From NCBI GenBank assembly GCA_015680685.1, contig MNCI01027140.1, positions 610,480 through 653,672 of the forward strand: a stretch of 43,193 nucleotides of DNA, given 5' to 3'. Shown here in pieces: positions 31,895-42,821 of the stretch. The translations under genes were made by a program, and so were the position numbers. Within the stretch, counting starts at the first letter, position 1. Every line of letters begins with the position of its first letter. The stretch comes from Gnetum montanum. Its lineage: Eukaryota; Streptophyta; Gnetopsida; Gnetales; Gnetaceae. The notes beneath the pieces are model-generated. The model had not been told where the DNA came from, did not search any database, and saw nothing but the letters and a program-made list of their open reading frames with translations.

Positions 31895-32569
31895 ATGCAA
31901 GATTCTAAATTATTCTCATCTTCTTTAACCAATGTTGAAATTTCTACTTCTTTTATCGATGCAGAAAGCTTTGTTGATTCTCAAAATGCACATTTACAAG
32001 CTTGTAAGAAAAAAGTTGTGATGCTTTGTTCCAATGATTTTGATGTAACTAAGATGCCTAATTTTCTTTTTTCTAATGATGTATATGAGTCATTGGTGGC
32101 TGATCTTTCATCACAATATGTATTCATTCAAATTTTGGGTCACCTACCTCATAATCAAAACCTCATTTTGAAATTAAATAATGTGATTAAAAAACATGAC
32201 ATTCAAGTCCTTCATGTTAGGTATTATTATTGTTTTTTCTTTTTTGTCAAGTTAGGCAATGTTTTGATGGTGCAACATGCCCTAGATATAAGGTCTTTTA
32301 TATAAAAGCATGTAGTGTTGATCATTTGTAAATGGGCTTCAAATTTTGATGTCCAATTTGAAGAATATGCTAAAGTTCTATGTTTTGTCAAGGTATATAA
32401 TCTTTAGTTGATTTTTCAGAAAGCTTAACATGAAATTGTTAGTCTTCTTAGTCCTATTAAACATATAGATTCTATTTTTACAACTTTTGGTTGTTGTATA
32501 CATTTTTTTGTTGAAGTTGACCTTCTTAATTGTAAAATGGTTGGTATTATAAGTAGGAGGAAAGATTTA
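31895..32569 (+). pseudogene. DUF4283-like reading frame, cut by element H
   Basis: An open frame of 136 codons (31895-32305) continues after a stop in the same style to about 32569. The second half ('HVRYYYCFFFFVKLGNVLMVQHAL', 'KWASNFDVQFEE', 'VKVYNL', 'HIDSIFTTFGCCIHFFVEVDLL') follows the DUF4283 pattern: a hydrophobic ligand-like strand set, then W.p.FD, a 'PvWVrLpnLP'-like line, and 'vcVeiDL'. DUF4283 is common in plant LINE ORF1 and zinc-knuckle proteins. The N-terminal 60 residues are not recognised. Sequence stops where the LTR of element H begins (TGATGA at 32570), so the H insertion probably broke it. Identification by pattern only. Confidence 0.4.
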
Positions 32570-33201
32570 TGATGAATCATCAATTGGCTGAGATATTGTA
32601 GATGTTATGTCGTAGATGCTACATTGCATATGTGTTATAGCATCCATGTCAGTGCATCTCAGTTGGCTGTTGTGTCATAGATGCCACATCACATCTGCAA
32701 TGTCATAATGTTATATTGCATCGGTTTGAAAAAAAGTTAATTCTTGGTAAGCTACGATATTGGAGCTCCAATATCGTAGCATGTGCTACATTATCAGATA
32801 ATCGATATTGCAGGATGCATGTCTACCTATAAATACAACACTTGAGTGCACGATTCATCCCACTCTTTTGTCAATAGAGTAGCCAAACTCTTGTAGTTTT
32901 ATTTCATAGTCTTAGAGAATAGTTAGTGAGTGCCCACAGTGTGTATTTGAGTCAGTTGTATGGTGTTTTATTCAAGTGGTAATGTACCTAGACACATTCA
33001 ATGAATGATAATAAGATTGAGATTGATTCTTATTCATTGCAACATTTTGACTTAGATTAAATTTACTTTTAATTGAATTTCTATTTCATGTACTTCGTTA
33101 ATATTTACATTTCCATGCATGTTAATTAATTGGCAGAATGTGTGTGACCAGTTTCGAGCGTAAACACGTATTTGCTTGGTAATCCTAACATTATTGCTTA
33201 C
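32570..33201 (+). repeat. 5' LTR of element H, left piece
   Basis: It starts TGATGA. It holds a 30-bp perfect palindrome at 32751-32780, TATAAATA at 32828-32835 and an R/U5-like stretch that matches the element E LTR closely. It is cut at 33201 within the 'cttggtaatcc' zone by element G. Confidence 0.75.
32751..32780 (+). promoter_or_regulatory. Perfect 30-bp palindrome upstream of the element H TATA box
   Basis: Left arm gctacgatattggag and its exact reverse complement follow each other without a spacer. It occupies the place of the GATATC array in the other LTRs, 48 bases before TATAAATA, and carries CGATAT in each arm. Likely an upstream promoter element. Confidence 0.6.
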
Positions 33202-34164
33202 TGATGAATTGTATTTTGTTTGGCTCTAATATTGAATCTTTGATATTAAATATTTGATATCAGAGCCCTGATATCATATACCTGATATCGGGGGGCCATG
33301 AAGTGATGTTAGATACCTGATATCATGGGATGTGTGCCAGCCTATAAATATAGTGCTTGGGAACATGATTTGGACATAGTTTTTATCATAGCATAGTAGA
33401 GCTCTTGCAGTTTCTTTTTCCCAGAGTTCGAATATTTAGAATATTTTCCAAAGTACCTGCAATAGGGTCATTGAGTGTACAAATCTTTATTTGAGCACTA
33501 TTGTACTTGAGCATGACAGTGTGTGTGGTAATAAAGATGAGCTTTCTAATAAACCTTGCAACACCTTGGCTAAATTAAATATATTATTTATGCATTTAAT
33601 GTATTATGNTACCTTGGCTAAATTAAATATATTATTTATGCATTTAATGTATTATGCAATTTTATTTAATGCTTCCAAGTAATTAAGCTAAATTAAGCTA
33701 AGCTAAGTTAGCTAAGTTAAATAGCAATAAATTAAGCACATAAGTATGATCATTTTGAGTATGCACATGATGCTTGGTAATCTAAGTAACGTTTAACATT
33801 TGGTAACTCAAAAACATTATACGTGTTCAGGATGTGTATGGAAAGTAGGATTGGATACTTATGTTAGGATTAGTTAGAGATTAATGAGTTAGTTAAATTA
33901 AATTAGACATTAAATTATTTCATTTCTTTATTGAAGCACCTAGAACATAAAACATAAAAAATGATAAAAATCGGATGCCTTAGTTGCACTTAATTATACC
34001 TCTACATTTCACAAGTGTAACTGAGAAGATAATGATTATAATGATTAGATTTCACTTCTTAGAACTAGTGTACTTAAATACTTAAGGTCTATGGAATTTA
34101 ATCAGATCACACGTGAACACTTGTGATTCATATGGTTGAGTGTAGGGGTATTTGCCACTCATCA
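33202..34164 (+). repeat. 5' LTR of element G
   Basis: It begins TGATGA and ends TCATCA. GATATC motifs occur near 33257, 33267 and 33281, with TATAAATA at 33343-33350 and AATAAA near 33529. It aligns with 41421-42306. The length of 963 includes a 48-base artefactual duplication at an N. Confidence 0.85.
33563..33656 (+). repeat. Perfect 46-bp duplication around a single N (probable assembly artefact)
   Basis: Bases 33563-33608 and 33611-33656 are identical, separated only by n and t. The 3' LTR (about 41754-41800) has a single copy. Contig ends that overlap but were joined with an N would give exactly this. Confidence 0.85.
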
Positions 34165-34184
34165 TTGGCGTTGTTGTCGGGGAC
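34165..34184 (+). other. Primer binding site of element G
   Basis: ttggcgttgttgtcggggac directly follows the LTR and differs at few places from the Athila-type site TGGCGCCGTTGCCGGGGA, complementary to the 3' end of tRNA-Asp. Confidence 0.75.
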
Positions 34185-34328
34185 CTTTTGTTTGATACAT
34201 GCGCTATCTAGGAACTTAGTGAAAATCATTTAACATCGTTGAAACAAACCCTAAGGTCATATCATATGTCAAAATAACAAAAATAATTATAATAAAGCAC
34301 TCTGAGTTTTATTTTTTCTAATCCTAGA

Positions 34329-36700
34329 ATGTCTTCTTCTTCTCACAAGAGTGATTCTCCATCTAAGTTTGAGGAAAAATCCAATCAATAAAGAATTGAA
34401 CAAATAGATTAGCAAGTGCCCCACCAATATAAGGTGTTATATGCTCATCCTGATGAGCATGTGCCCAATTTCACCTTTTTCCTACACCAGGATGAATAGA
34501 TGTGATGGTGGGACCTAGAAGGCAACATTGTGTTGCCACTCGATTGATCTATTCTTGTGATGCTTCAATGCACTCTTATGAGGTTGGGACTACAAGGAAT
34601 TCATTTTGAATATGGTGTGCAAGATAGTGATGCCAAGGAGTACAATCCCACAAATGCATAATGTAAAAAGGATTAGCAGCAAGAGAAGCATTATGAAAGT
34701 GTGAAGGGAGAATAGTCTGATGACTCCTCATTCTTGGTGTACAAAAGAGATGGTAAGGGCTTCTTCTTTGAGGGCTTTCCATTCAATGACATTCCTCTCT
34801 TTGACTTTGGACAAGAAGGCCAAAACCAAATTCTGTAGTCTACTATCCACAATCCTGCCTCTGGCAAAAATGGATCCCATGATCAAAAGAGATCTAGAGA
34901 GGAGGATCATGGTAGTAATGAGGATAAGCATCATGATCATGATCATGATCATGATTGTGGTTGTGACCACTGAAGAGGGGGTAGTAGGCATCATAGTGGT
35001 GCTAGTACACCTTCCTCTTCACCTTTGTTATCATCTTCTTCCTATTTTGGCTTTGAACATAACCGCAAAGGGAATAATTGAGATGGAGATGACCAACAAG
35101 GCCAAAATGCTCGTAAGGCCCATCAGGAAAGTCAAGATCAGGGGCATGGGCATTCAAGGGAGGCTTGTCATCATGAAAGAAGGGGTAGTAGAGGGCATCA
35201 TAGAAACCATGGATACCACAGGGACCATGGTTATGATGAGCCTTTGCCTGTCACTCGAAGCATTCTGAACATAGTAGAGGTAGTGAGAATTCCTTCAAGG
35301 CATGTAAAGGATAGCCAAATCAAGGGCAAGATATGAACAATATTTTCAAGTTTGAAGGGGGATATAACTCAGATTTGCAAAATCATCTTTAGGCCTTTCA
35401 CAATGCATGTGCCTTGCAAAATGTGCAGAATGATTGGCAAAAGATTAAGTTGTTCCCAAGGACATTTATTAAGGAAGCAAAAAGTTAGTACTAGTCCATA
35501 GAATCAAAATTTATCATATGGTGGAGTATAATGCTTGAACTATTTGATGAAAAATATCAAACATACTCTTGAGTGTCCAACTTAAGGAAGTAGATCCAAG
35601 GATGGAAACAAGGGACACACGAATCCTTGGAAGTAGTCATTGGTTGATACTATTTTCTATTACACAGATGTCCTGACCATGGTTATTTTCAATAGGAACA
35701 ACTTTACCATATCATAGATGGGCTATGATTAGAAATGAGAAGAACTCTTGGAGTCTATGCCCAAGGGCAATTGTCAAAACTAGGAGCCCATTAGATTCAA
35801 AGGTTGATTAAGCAAGTAGCAAAGAAAGAAGGCAAGTTGAGGAAGTGAGAAAGTGCAGAAAAATATAATATGGATACTTCCATCAGAAAGAGGAAGGTCC
35901 AATTTTGTGATAGTGAGGAGGAGTCACCACTTGATGAGGTGGTGAACAGAAAGATCTTTCCAATCCAAAAATCTATGTTTGAAATTTCAGCTAAGGTAGA
36001 TAGAATGTTGGATTCATTGGATGAAAAATTTTAAATTGCTCTAAAAATCACAAAAACATCAAGAGAGCAGAGTAGTAATCATAACTACAAGAGACGGAAA
36101 GAAGCTAAACATGCCTAGAAAAAGGGCAAGGGCAAAGCTACTGTAGTAGAAGAAGTTGTGAAGATAGAATCATATGACAATGGTGGTTGTGACATCTACC
36201 AATATGAACATCCTAAAGGATGTTTCCCTATTGTGTCACACTTGTAGGAGTCTGGGGTGTACATGCTGAATCCTAAATTTTTAAGAAATCCTTATTTCTA
36301 AGCCAATCCAAGGCAGTTCCACTAGCAACAACAAGCTTATGATCCAAGTGCAGCTCCACCACATCCATATGAGCAATACTAGTAGTGGCAACACCCACAG
36401 TGATGGGGGATGCCACCACCAAGGCAATAGTACCCTTACAGGAAACCATATCCATATGGGTATTAGGTTCAACAACCTATTTCTCTGCATGACTCTTCTA
36501 GTCAAGCAACCTTTCACCATTACTAATACCCTCTAGAGTATTACAAAACTCATTCTCCATCTACTAGAGGGGAAACACCACATCCATATTACCCTCCTCA
36601 TCCTTCTGCATATGCCCCTCCATCCTCAACCCAGTTACCACTTGCTCTGTTAATGTAGGAGAAATTCTATCTCAACTACAATAGTGCAATGCAATGAAGA
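34329..36700 (+). pseudogene. Element G gag (decayed)
   Basis: It begins at the ATG at 34329 ('MSSSSHKSD'). The first frame runs with stops to about 35300 and includes a His/Asp stretch from the (atgatc) repeat at 34931-34955 and Ser-rich parts. It then shifts frame: from 35333 'MNNIFKFEGGYNSDLQNH' and 'QNDWQKIKLFPRTFIKEAK', then 'QGWKQGTHESLE', 'YHIIDGL' and 'GVYAQGQL', colinear with C and E. A Lys/Glu-rich part follows, then a degraded knuckle ('CDIYQYEHPKGCF', about 36190) and a Pro/Tyr-rich tail to about 36640. The 182-codon open frame at 34720 is out of register with gag. Gag formed the particle and bound RNA. Confidence 0.7.
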
Positions 36701-36804
36701 TTGCTAACTTACAACCAGCTCCTTAGTCGAGTGGTTCAGAAACTAGATCACAAAAAAGACCTTTCCTCCAACCCAATAGTTCAAATAAACCCTCACATAC
36801 AGTT

Positions 36805-37500
36805 GTGGCTGGCAACCCTACTTCTCCATCTCCCTCTACATCTAATCCATTCAAGTTCCCTTCAAACAAAACACCTTCGAAATTGCATACCATCATGTTA
36901 ACACAAGTGGTAACTAATTGGATAAAAACTAGTTATCTTTTGAGGAAACTACTTGATTTTGGAAGTCCTCTTATTTACTTTCAAAGCATTAAGAATAAGC
37001 CTTTCAAAGCTCTTTTGGATTTATATTTTGGTATTAATATGATTTCCCATGAGATGTATAAAGCCTAGAACCTAGTTTCACTCCAGAAGAGCAACATTTA
37101 TCTTGAATTGGTTGATTAGACTATCACTATTTCCTTAGGACAAGTGAAGTACATTGTAACCACCATTTATGGATGGTCCTACCTCACTAATTTCTTGGTG
37201 ATCTGAGTGGAAAATTATAAGGGAGACTTTCCAATCATCATGGAAAGGGCTTGGCTGAGCATTGTTGATGCACAATTAGGGATCTAAGATCTTTCCCTTG
37301 AAATCTCTCAAGAAATGCATTTAGGAAGATCGAGAGGAAGAAAGTTCTATGCATCATGTACAGTGATACAAGGTGCAACTATGTGTAGAAACTATGGGTC
37401 ATTAACAATGTATCCATCAAAGCATGTAGTTAGTATGCTAATTTATTTGAAATTCAAAATTGCCTATACATAGTAGCCATAAAGAAGGAATGCACCTAGT
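36805..37500 (+). pseudogene. Element G protease region (decayed)
   Basis: After a Ser/Pro/Thr-rich linker, 'FKALLDLYFGINMISHEMY' (about 36996-37060) stands where Athila proteases have the DLGAS-type active site followed by 'VNLMP'. The Asp is kept but the following Gly is lost. 'LELVDQTITISLGQVKY' and 'FPIIMERAWLSIVDAQLGI' further on match the usual order (LADRS..., VPLILGRPFLATG). Several stops. The aspartic protease would have cut Gag-Pol. Confidence 0.6.
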
Positions 37501-37535
37501 GGCTAATAGCTGATCATGGAAGCAACACACTTTAC

Positions 37536-38520
37536 ATGGAACCTATTGAGAGCCTAACATGTACCTACATAAAAGGCATGGATGAACTGGAGCAAGTTCA
37601 TCACCAACTCTTTGATGATGCAAATGATGATACCTATTGGAAAGAGTTGGAAATTCTTGAAAATTTTAAACAAGAGCACCTTGAGTTGAAAACTCTACTT
37701 GCTAGCATGGAATATTCATTCTTGAAAAATGGGAAGTCGATAATAATTAATGTAAATCTTACTCCTAAACAAAAATAGATGCTGCTAAATGTGGCCAACA
37801 AATGGCTAATAACCTTTGCTTGATTGTATCCTAAACTCATAGGGATTGATCCTAGGATATGCCAGCATCGTATCTACACTAACTAGGCCATGAAGCTAAA
37901 GAGGGAGCTGTAGCAATAGTTAAATCCCAACATGAAGTAGATCATCAAAGAAGAAATTAAACAACTCCTTAAGGTGGGGTTTATCTATCCCATTGTGGAT
38001 AGTGAGTGGGTTAGCCCACTCATGATTGTGCCAAAGAAAGGTGGCAAGTGGCAAGTCAGTGACTTCCAACTATTAAATATGACAACATTCAAAGATCACT
38101 TTCCATTTCCATTTGTGGATCAAGTGTTAGACACCATATATGGGCATTGCTATTATAGTTTTCAAGATAATTATAGTGGCTATAACCAAATCTAGATCTC
38201 AATAGAGGATCCAGCCAAAACAACATTTATGAGTCCTTGGAAGACTTTTGCATATCAAAAGATCCCATTCAGCTTGTGCAATGCCCTTGCCACATTCCAA
38301 CACTTGGTATTAAGTATTTGTTAGCAGTAGATCGGTAGTGGTATGGAAGTCTTCATGGATGACTTCTCCACCTATGGGACTAAATTTGAGCAAGCCTTGG
38401 ACTATCTTAAGCAAGTGCTCAAAAACTATATGGAGAATAATCTTCGGCTCAATTGGTAGAAGAGCCATTTGATGGTCTAGGAAGGAATTATATTGGAACA
38501 CAGAATGGCTGGTGGCTGGT
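37536..38520 (+). pseudogene. Element G reverse transcriptase (decayed)
   Basis: A spacer of 80 codons (37536-37778) precedes the RT. From about 37940: 'KEEIKQLLKVGFIYPI', 'VPKKGGKWQVSDFQLLN', 'DHFPFPFVDQVLD', 'SGYNQI', 'IPFSLCNALATFQ', then catalytic FMDD at 38352-38363 in 'VFMDDFSTYG', and 'NNLRLNW' with TAG in place of the usual Glu/Trp codon region, ending with 'EGIILEH'. This is the Athila-type RT order. At about 38520 it stops abruptly and the RNase H that should follow is gone. Confidence 0.8.
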
Positions 38521-38544
38521 GATCCTGTAGGAATTCAATCTTAT

Positions 38545-39960
38545 GATGGTAGATTGAAATGGAACTAAGAATGTAGTTGTTGACCACTTGTCTTAGTTGT
38601 GATGGGACAACAAAGATGAGGAAAGCCCACTATCTAATCAATTTCTTGATGAACTCCTCTTTGCCAAGGTTATAACTAAACAATTACCCATTGAGCCTAA
38701 ATGGTATGATGACATTTTCATCTATCTTCCCACTTAAGAGATGCCACAAGAGCTAGACCACAAAAAGAATCAATAATTTCTTCACTAGGTAGAATGCTTT
38801 ATGAAGATTTAAAGGCACCTCTATAAGGTGTGTGTTGATGGCTTGGTTCATTGGTGTTTCCCTAATGCTGATCAATTGCATGTTGTCCAAGATGTTTATG
38901 AGGATCCTTGTGGAGGCTATTATGCTAGGAGATGCATGGCCATTAAGATCCTGATGGTAGGGTATTACTAGCCAACACTTTTTAGGGATGCTCACTAGTT
39001 TGTTAGCTTGTGTGAACATTGCCAATGTAATGGTTCAATGACTACTTGAACGGAGGGGCCTCAACAGTGGATTTAACCATTGGAACCCTTCAACATCTAG
39101 GGCATTAACTTCATGGGTCCCATCATGCCCATGTCAAATGGAAATACATACATCATAGTCACTATTGACTATTGTATGAAATGGATAGAATTAATAGCCA
39201 TCACTCACTATACATCTTCTACTGCTACTCGGTTTATACAACGAAATGTTGTAAATAGGTTTGGTATACCACATGCATTAATTTTTGATAATGGAACCCA
39301 CTTTACAAGCACTACCTTTGGGAAGCTCATGTAATGGTTAGGGGTTGAGCATAAATTAACAACACCTTATCACCCCCAAGCCAATGGTCAAGTTGAGGTT
39401 ACAAATAGGAAAGTCACTAAGATCTTAATGAGAACAGTTAGTAGATATAGGAGGGACTAGAGCATGAAACTCAATGATACGCTCTAGGCCTACTACTCCA
39501 CCTGGAAGCTTCCTATAAGCTACTCTTCCTATGAGCTAGTGTATAGAAAGTTTCCACTCTTCCTATTCAATTCGAGCTTTGTACACTTTTAATAGCCTAT
39601 GACCTTGACCTTGACTTAAGTATAGCACAAAAATAAAGATTAATGAATCTCAACCTGCTAGATGAAAATTGATTGGTGGCCTTGTCATCTAATGAGTTAC
39701 ACAAGGCATTCAACAAAAAGTGCCATGACCTTAGAATTAGGAAAATCATATTTCAACTAGGAGATAAGGTCCTCTACTAGAACCCCACCCATGTGCCAAA
39801 ATGAACCAAGTTTCAAATATTGTGGAAAGGTTCTTATATTATTTTTGAAACTTTTCCTTCTAGGTTCATGATGATCTACAAACCTAAGAGCCTAGATAAG
39901 AAATAGTTGGTCAACATGCAACAAATCAAACCTTTTCACAAGCCTAAGCAAGCTAGTGCA
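38545..39960 (+). pseudogene. Element G integrase with the tail end of RNase H (decayed)
   Basis: It starts with 'KNVVVDHLS', the last motif of gypsy RNase H, then a linker. The zinc-binding region (about 38877-39030) reads 'DPCGGYYARRCMAIKILMVGYY-stop-PTLFRDAH' with 'CEHCQ'; TAG stands where Trp is usual. The core from 39095 has 'GINFMGPIMP' (the first catalytic Asp is Asn), 'IFDNGTHFTS' (second Asp kept) and 'YHPQANGQVEVTNR' (Glu kept). The C-terminal part reaches about 39960 with stops. The enzyme inserted element DNA into the genome; with first Asp changed and stops it is dead. Confidence 0.8.
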
Positions 39961-41420
39961 ACACACATCTCATCAGATGGACAACCACACTCAATTTTTT
40001 AGATCTCCTCCTTTCAACTTAGTTATGGAGGAGATGGCCATCCATGCTAATCATATAAGTGGCTTCTCAAGTTTTCATCTTTTTTTTTACACCTTGTTAT
40101 TTTTACAACTTTTTGTTTTATTCCTTCTTTATCTTACATATATTTATTTTTATTTATTAATTTTTTAAATTTCTATGTGACAACATCATTAGTACATTTT
40201 ATTTAATTTGATTTTACATTTTCTTGTATATTTTTCTCTAGTTTGGTGTGATTTTCTTATTATGTTGTAATAATAATGTGCTTTATTGCCAACTGGATAT
40301 AGTGCAGTTTACTTGATGTGGGCATGTGCTATCCAATTATTTGATTGTTAATGTCTGGATTCTACCTTTGAATTTTTTAACTGATAACTAAGACATGGTT
40401 TCTTTTTCATGAAATAGGTAGTGAGTCCAAAACATCCACCCATCCACAAACTCTATGGTTTTCTTTGTTCTAGAAGTATGAGGTCCCTTTTCATTAATAA
40501 AAATTTAACAAACTTGTGACCTTGGTAGTTTCTAAACTTGGAAAGGATTAAGGTTTGAACAAGGTGTGACTTCAAGGGGACTCAATACTCTTCATGCCTT
40601 TCTACTTACTTGGGTGCATGTGTGTTTTCATGGATTTCTCACTGTTCTGTGTTAACCAATAACAGGAAGTTGAATAAGTCTTTGCATGGTGTGGTTCCCA
40701 TTCAAAAAAAAAACATGATGAAAATTTAAAGCGCACCCCTTAGAAAAAATAAATGGGTTACAAGCACTAGTTATGGGACTATAAACACATGTTGCCCATG
40801 CTTAAAGGTCCCCTCTAACTAAGGCCCTTTCTCACTTCCTACTTCTCTTTTCTATTTTTGTGAATTCCTTAATCCTGTTCAAGTATTCCATTGCATTTGG
40901 GCTTTTCAAAATTTATTAATGGACCATTTATCCATTTCACCCCATTTTTTAGTCTTTCTGCTAACATTACTAAAGGAATCAATACATCATAATCACAACC
41001 TAGCCAAGTATAAATCCTAATGAGATAAGGTACCTAAAGCCTATACATTACACATTACATACTAATCCATGATTTTTTTGTGATTGAAGTATAGACTAGA
41101 AGCAATACTTTCTTCATCAAACAAGAAGCAACAACATCATGCAACGAGGATCCTTCATGATCATTAAATCTTCTCCCTCGCTCTTCAATTGCCAGAGGAG
41201 TTGGATGTTAGTTTTGGCTAGGGTGTTCAATTCTATTATCATGAACATCCAATTTTGTAAAATATTGTAAATCCATACACTTGGACACTTAGAGTTTTTC
41301 TATTTCATCTAAGTCAGTTTTCATATCAATCAATAATCCCATACCTTCCCAATATTTTGTAAGGGACTTGTTGCTCCTTTTGTTCACTTAAGGATGAGCT
41401 TTCATTCAATCATGGGGGTA
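39961..41420 (+). other. Element G 3' non-coding region and polypurine tract
   Basis: T-rich after pol. 40380-40870 matches the post-gag part of element E. Near 41060-41100 'tactaatccatg...tgtgattgaag' looks like a decayed copy of the branch point/splice-acceptor block of A and C, but no second ORF follows; only about 300 bases lie between it and the LTR. The polypurine tract catgggggta is at 41411-41420. Confidence 0.6.
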
Positions 41421-42306
41421 CAATGAAGTGTATTTTATCTAGCTCCAATATCCAATATCGGAGCCCTGATGTTGAATACTTGATATCGAGCATCATGAAG
41501 CAATGTTAGATATTCAATATTGTAGGATGTATGCCAACCTATAAATATAGTGCTTGGGCATATGGTTTAGGCATAGTTTTTATCATAGCACAGTAGAGCT
41601 CTTGTAGTTTCTTTTCTCTAGATTTAGAGTATTTTCCAAAGTGCCTGCAGAAGAAGTCATTGAGTGTATGGATCTTTGTTCAAGCACTATTGTACATGAG
41701 CACGATAGTTTGTGTGGAAATAAACATGAGCTTTTTAATAAACCTTGCAACACCTTGGCTAGATTAAATATTTTATTTATGCATTTAATGTTTTATGCAA
41801 TTTTATTTAATGCTTCCAAGTAATTAAGCTAACTTAAGCTAAGCTAAGTTAGCTAAGTTAAATAGCAATAAATTAAGCACATAAGTATGACTACTTCGAC
41901 CATGCACATGATGCTTGGTAATCCTAGCAACGCTTAACGTTTGATAACCCAGTAGCATTATATGTGTTCAGGATGTGTACGAAAAGTGGAACCAAATACT
42001 TATGTTAGGATTAGTTAGAGATTAATGAGTTAGTTAGATTAAATTAGCCACTAAATTATTTCATTCCTTTATTTTAAGCATCCAGAACATAAAACATAAA
42101 AAATGATAAAAATCAAATGCCTCAATTACACTTAACCATACCTCTACATTTCACAAGTGTAACTGGGAAGACAATGATTGTAACAATTAGATTTCACTTC
42201 TTAGAACTAGTGTAGTTGAAGACTTAAGGTCTATGGAATTTGACTAGATCATGCATGAATTCTTGTGATTTGTATGGTTGAGCGTAGGGGTATTCATTGC
42301 TCATCA
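41421..42306 (+). repeat. 3' LTR of element G (886 bp)
   Basis: It begins CAATGA (TG decayed to CA) and ends TCATCA, with TATAAATA at 41540-41547. It aligns with 33202-34164 base for base over long stretches. A short frame inside (41641-41823) is chance. Confidence 0.85.
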
Positions 42307-42691
42307 CTTGGCTTGCCCAATAGCATAGCACTTGGTAATCCAAGTAGTGGATACATGGGTTCATAACATGTATAGCAAGTTGGGAATGGACACTCATCAC
42401 ATGTAGGCTAGTTCAAAATTTACTTTTTATTGTTAATTAGATTAAATAATTAATTTTTACATTATCAGAAGACTAGCATAAGGCCAAACCAACATCAATA
42501 ATCATATGCCTCACTTTGGACTAAACAATATGTGACAAAGCTATCACTAGTCCAAGTGGGAAGACAGTGTTCTATGATCAATGCTTGACAATTTAGATGC
42601 CACACTAGTTCCATCCATAGAATTTGACTAGATTATGCATGAACACTTGTAATTCATATGATTAGGCATAGGGGGTATGCACCACTCATCA
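42307..42691 (+). repeat. 5' LTR of element H, right piece
   Basis: LTR-type sequence with 'cttggtaatcc', 'gactaaacaatatgtgacaaagct' and 'agtccaagtgggaagaca' in the same order as the other LTRs, ending TCATCA at 42686-42691. It continues the LTR broken at 33201. Confidence 0.7.
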
Positions 42692-42709
42692 TTGGCATCA
42701 TTGCCAGGA
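42692..42709 (+). other. Primer binding site of element H
   Basis: ttggcatcattgccagga directly follows the LTR; a decayed tRNA-Asp-type site, in the same place as in C, E and G. Confidence 0.6.
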
Positions 42710-42821
42710 TTGGTTCTAGTTATCTAGATTAGTTATATTATAAATGATCACTGTAAAAGTATTAACAATTTATCTTTTAGAAAATATTAATATTTTATTT
42801 TAAGTTTCACCTGTTAAAAAC

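Larger units (their letters stand above)
33202..42306 (+). mobile_element. Element G: complete Athila-like Ty3/gypsy retrotransposon with decayed gag and pol
   Basis: Two related LTRs flank about 7.3 kb that contains primer site, gag, protease, RT, integrase, a long 3' non-coding region and polypurine tract. RT and integrase sequence ('FMDDFSTYG', 'NLRLNW', 'NGQVEVTNR') and the tRNA-Asp-type primer site fit the Athila lineage. It is the only relative here with pol, so it represents the partner that could mobilise gag-only elements such as C and E. The flanking pentamers are cttac and cttgg, so the target duplication is imperfect. Internal deletions and many stops make it inactive. Confidence 0.8.

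Noticed and set aside
34720-35268. 182-codon Met/Ile-rich open frame in element G
   Set aside because: It is out of register with the gag frame, which is supported by similarity to C, E and H; the composition (Met/Ile runs) comes from the atgatc repeat in a shifted frame.
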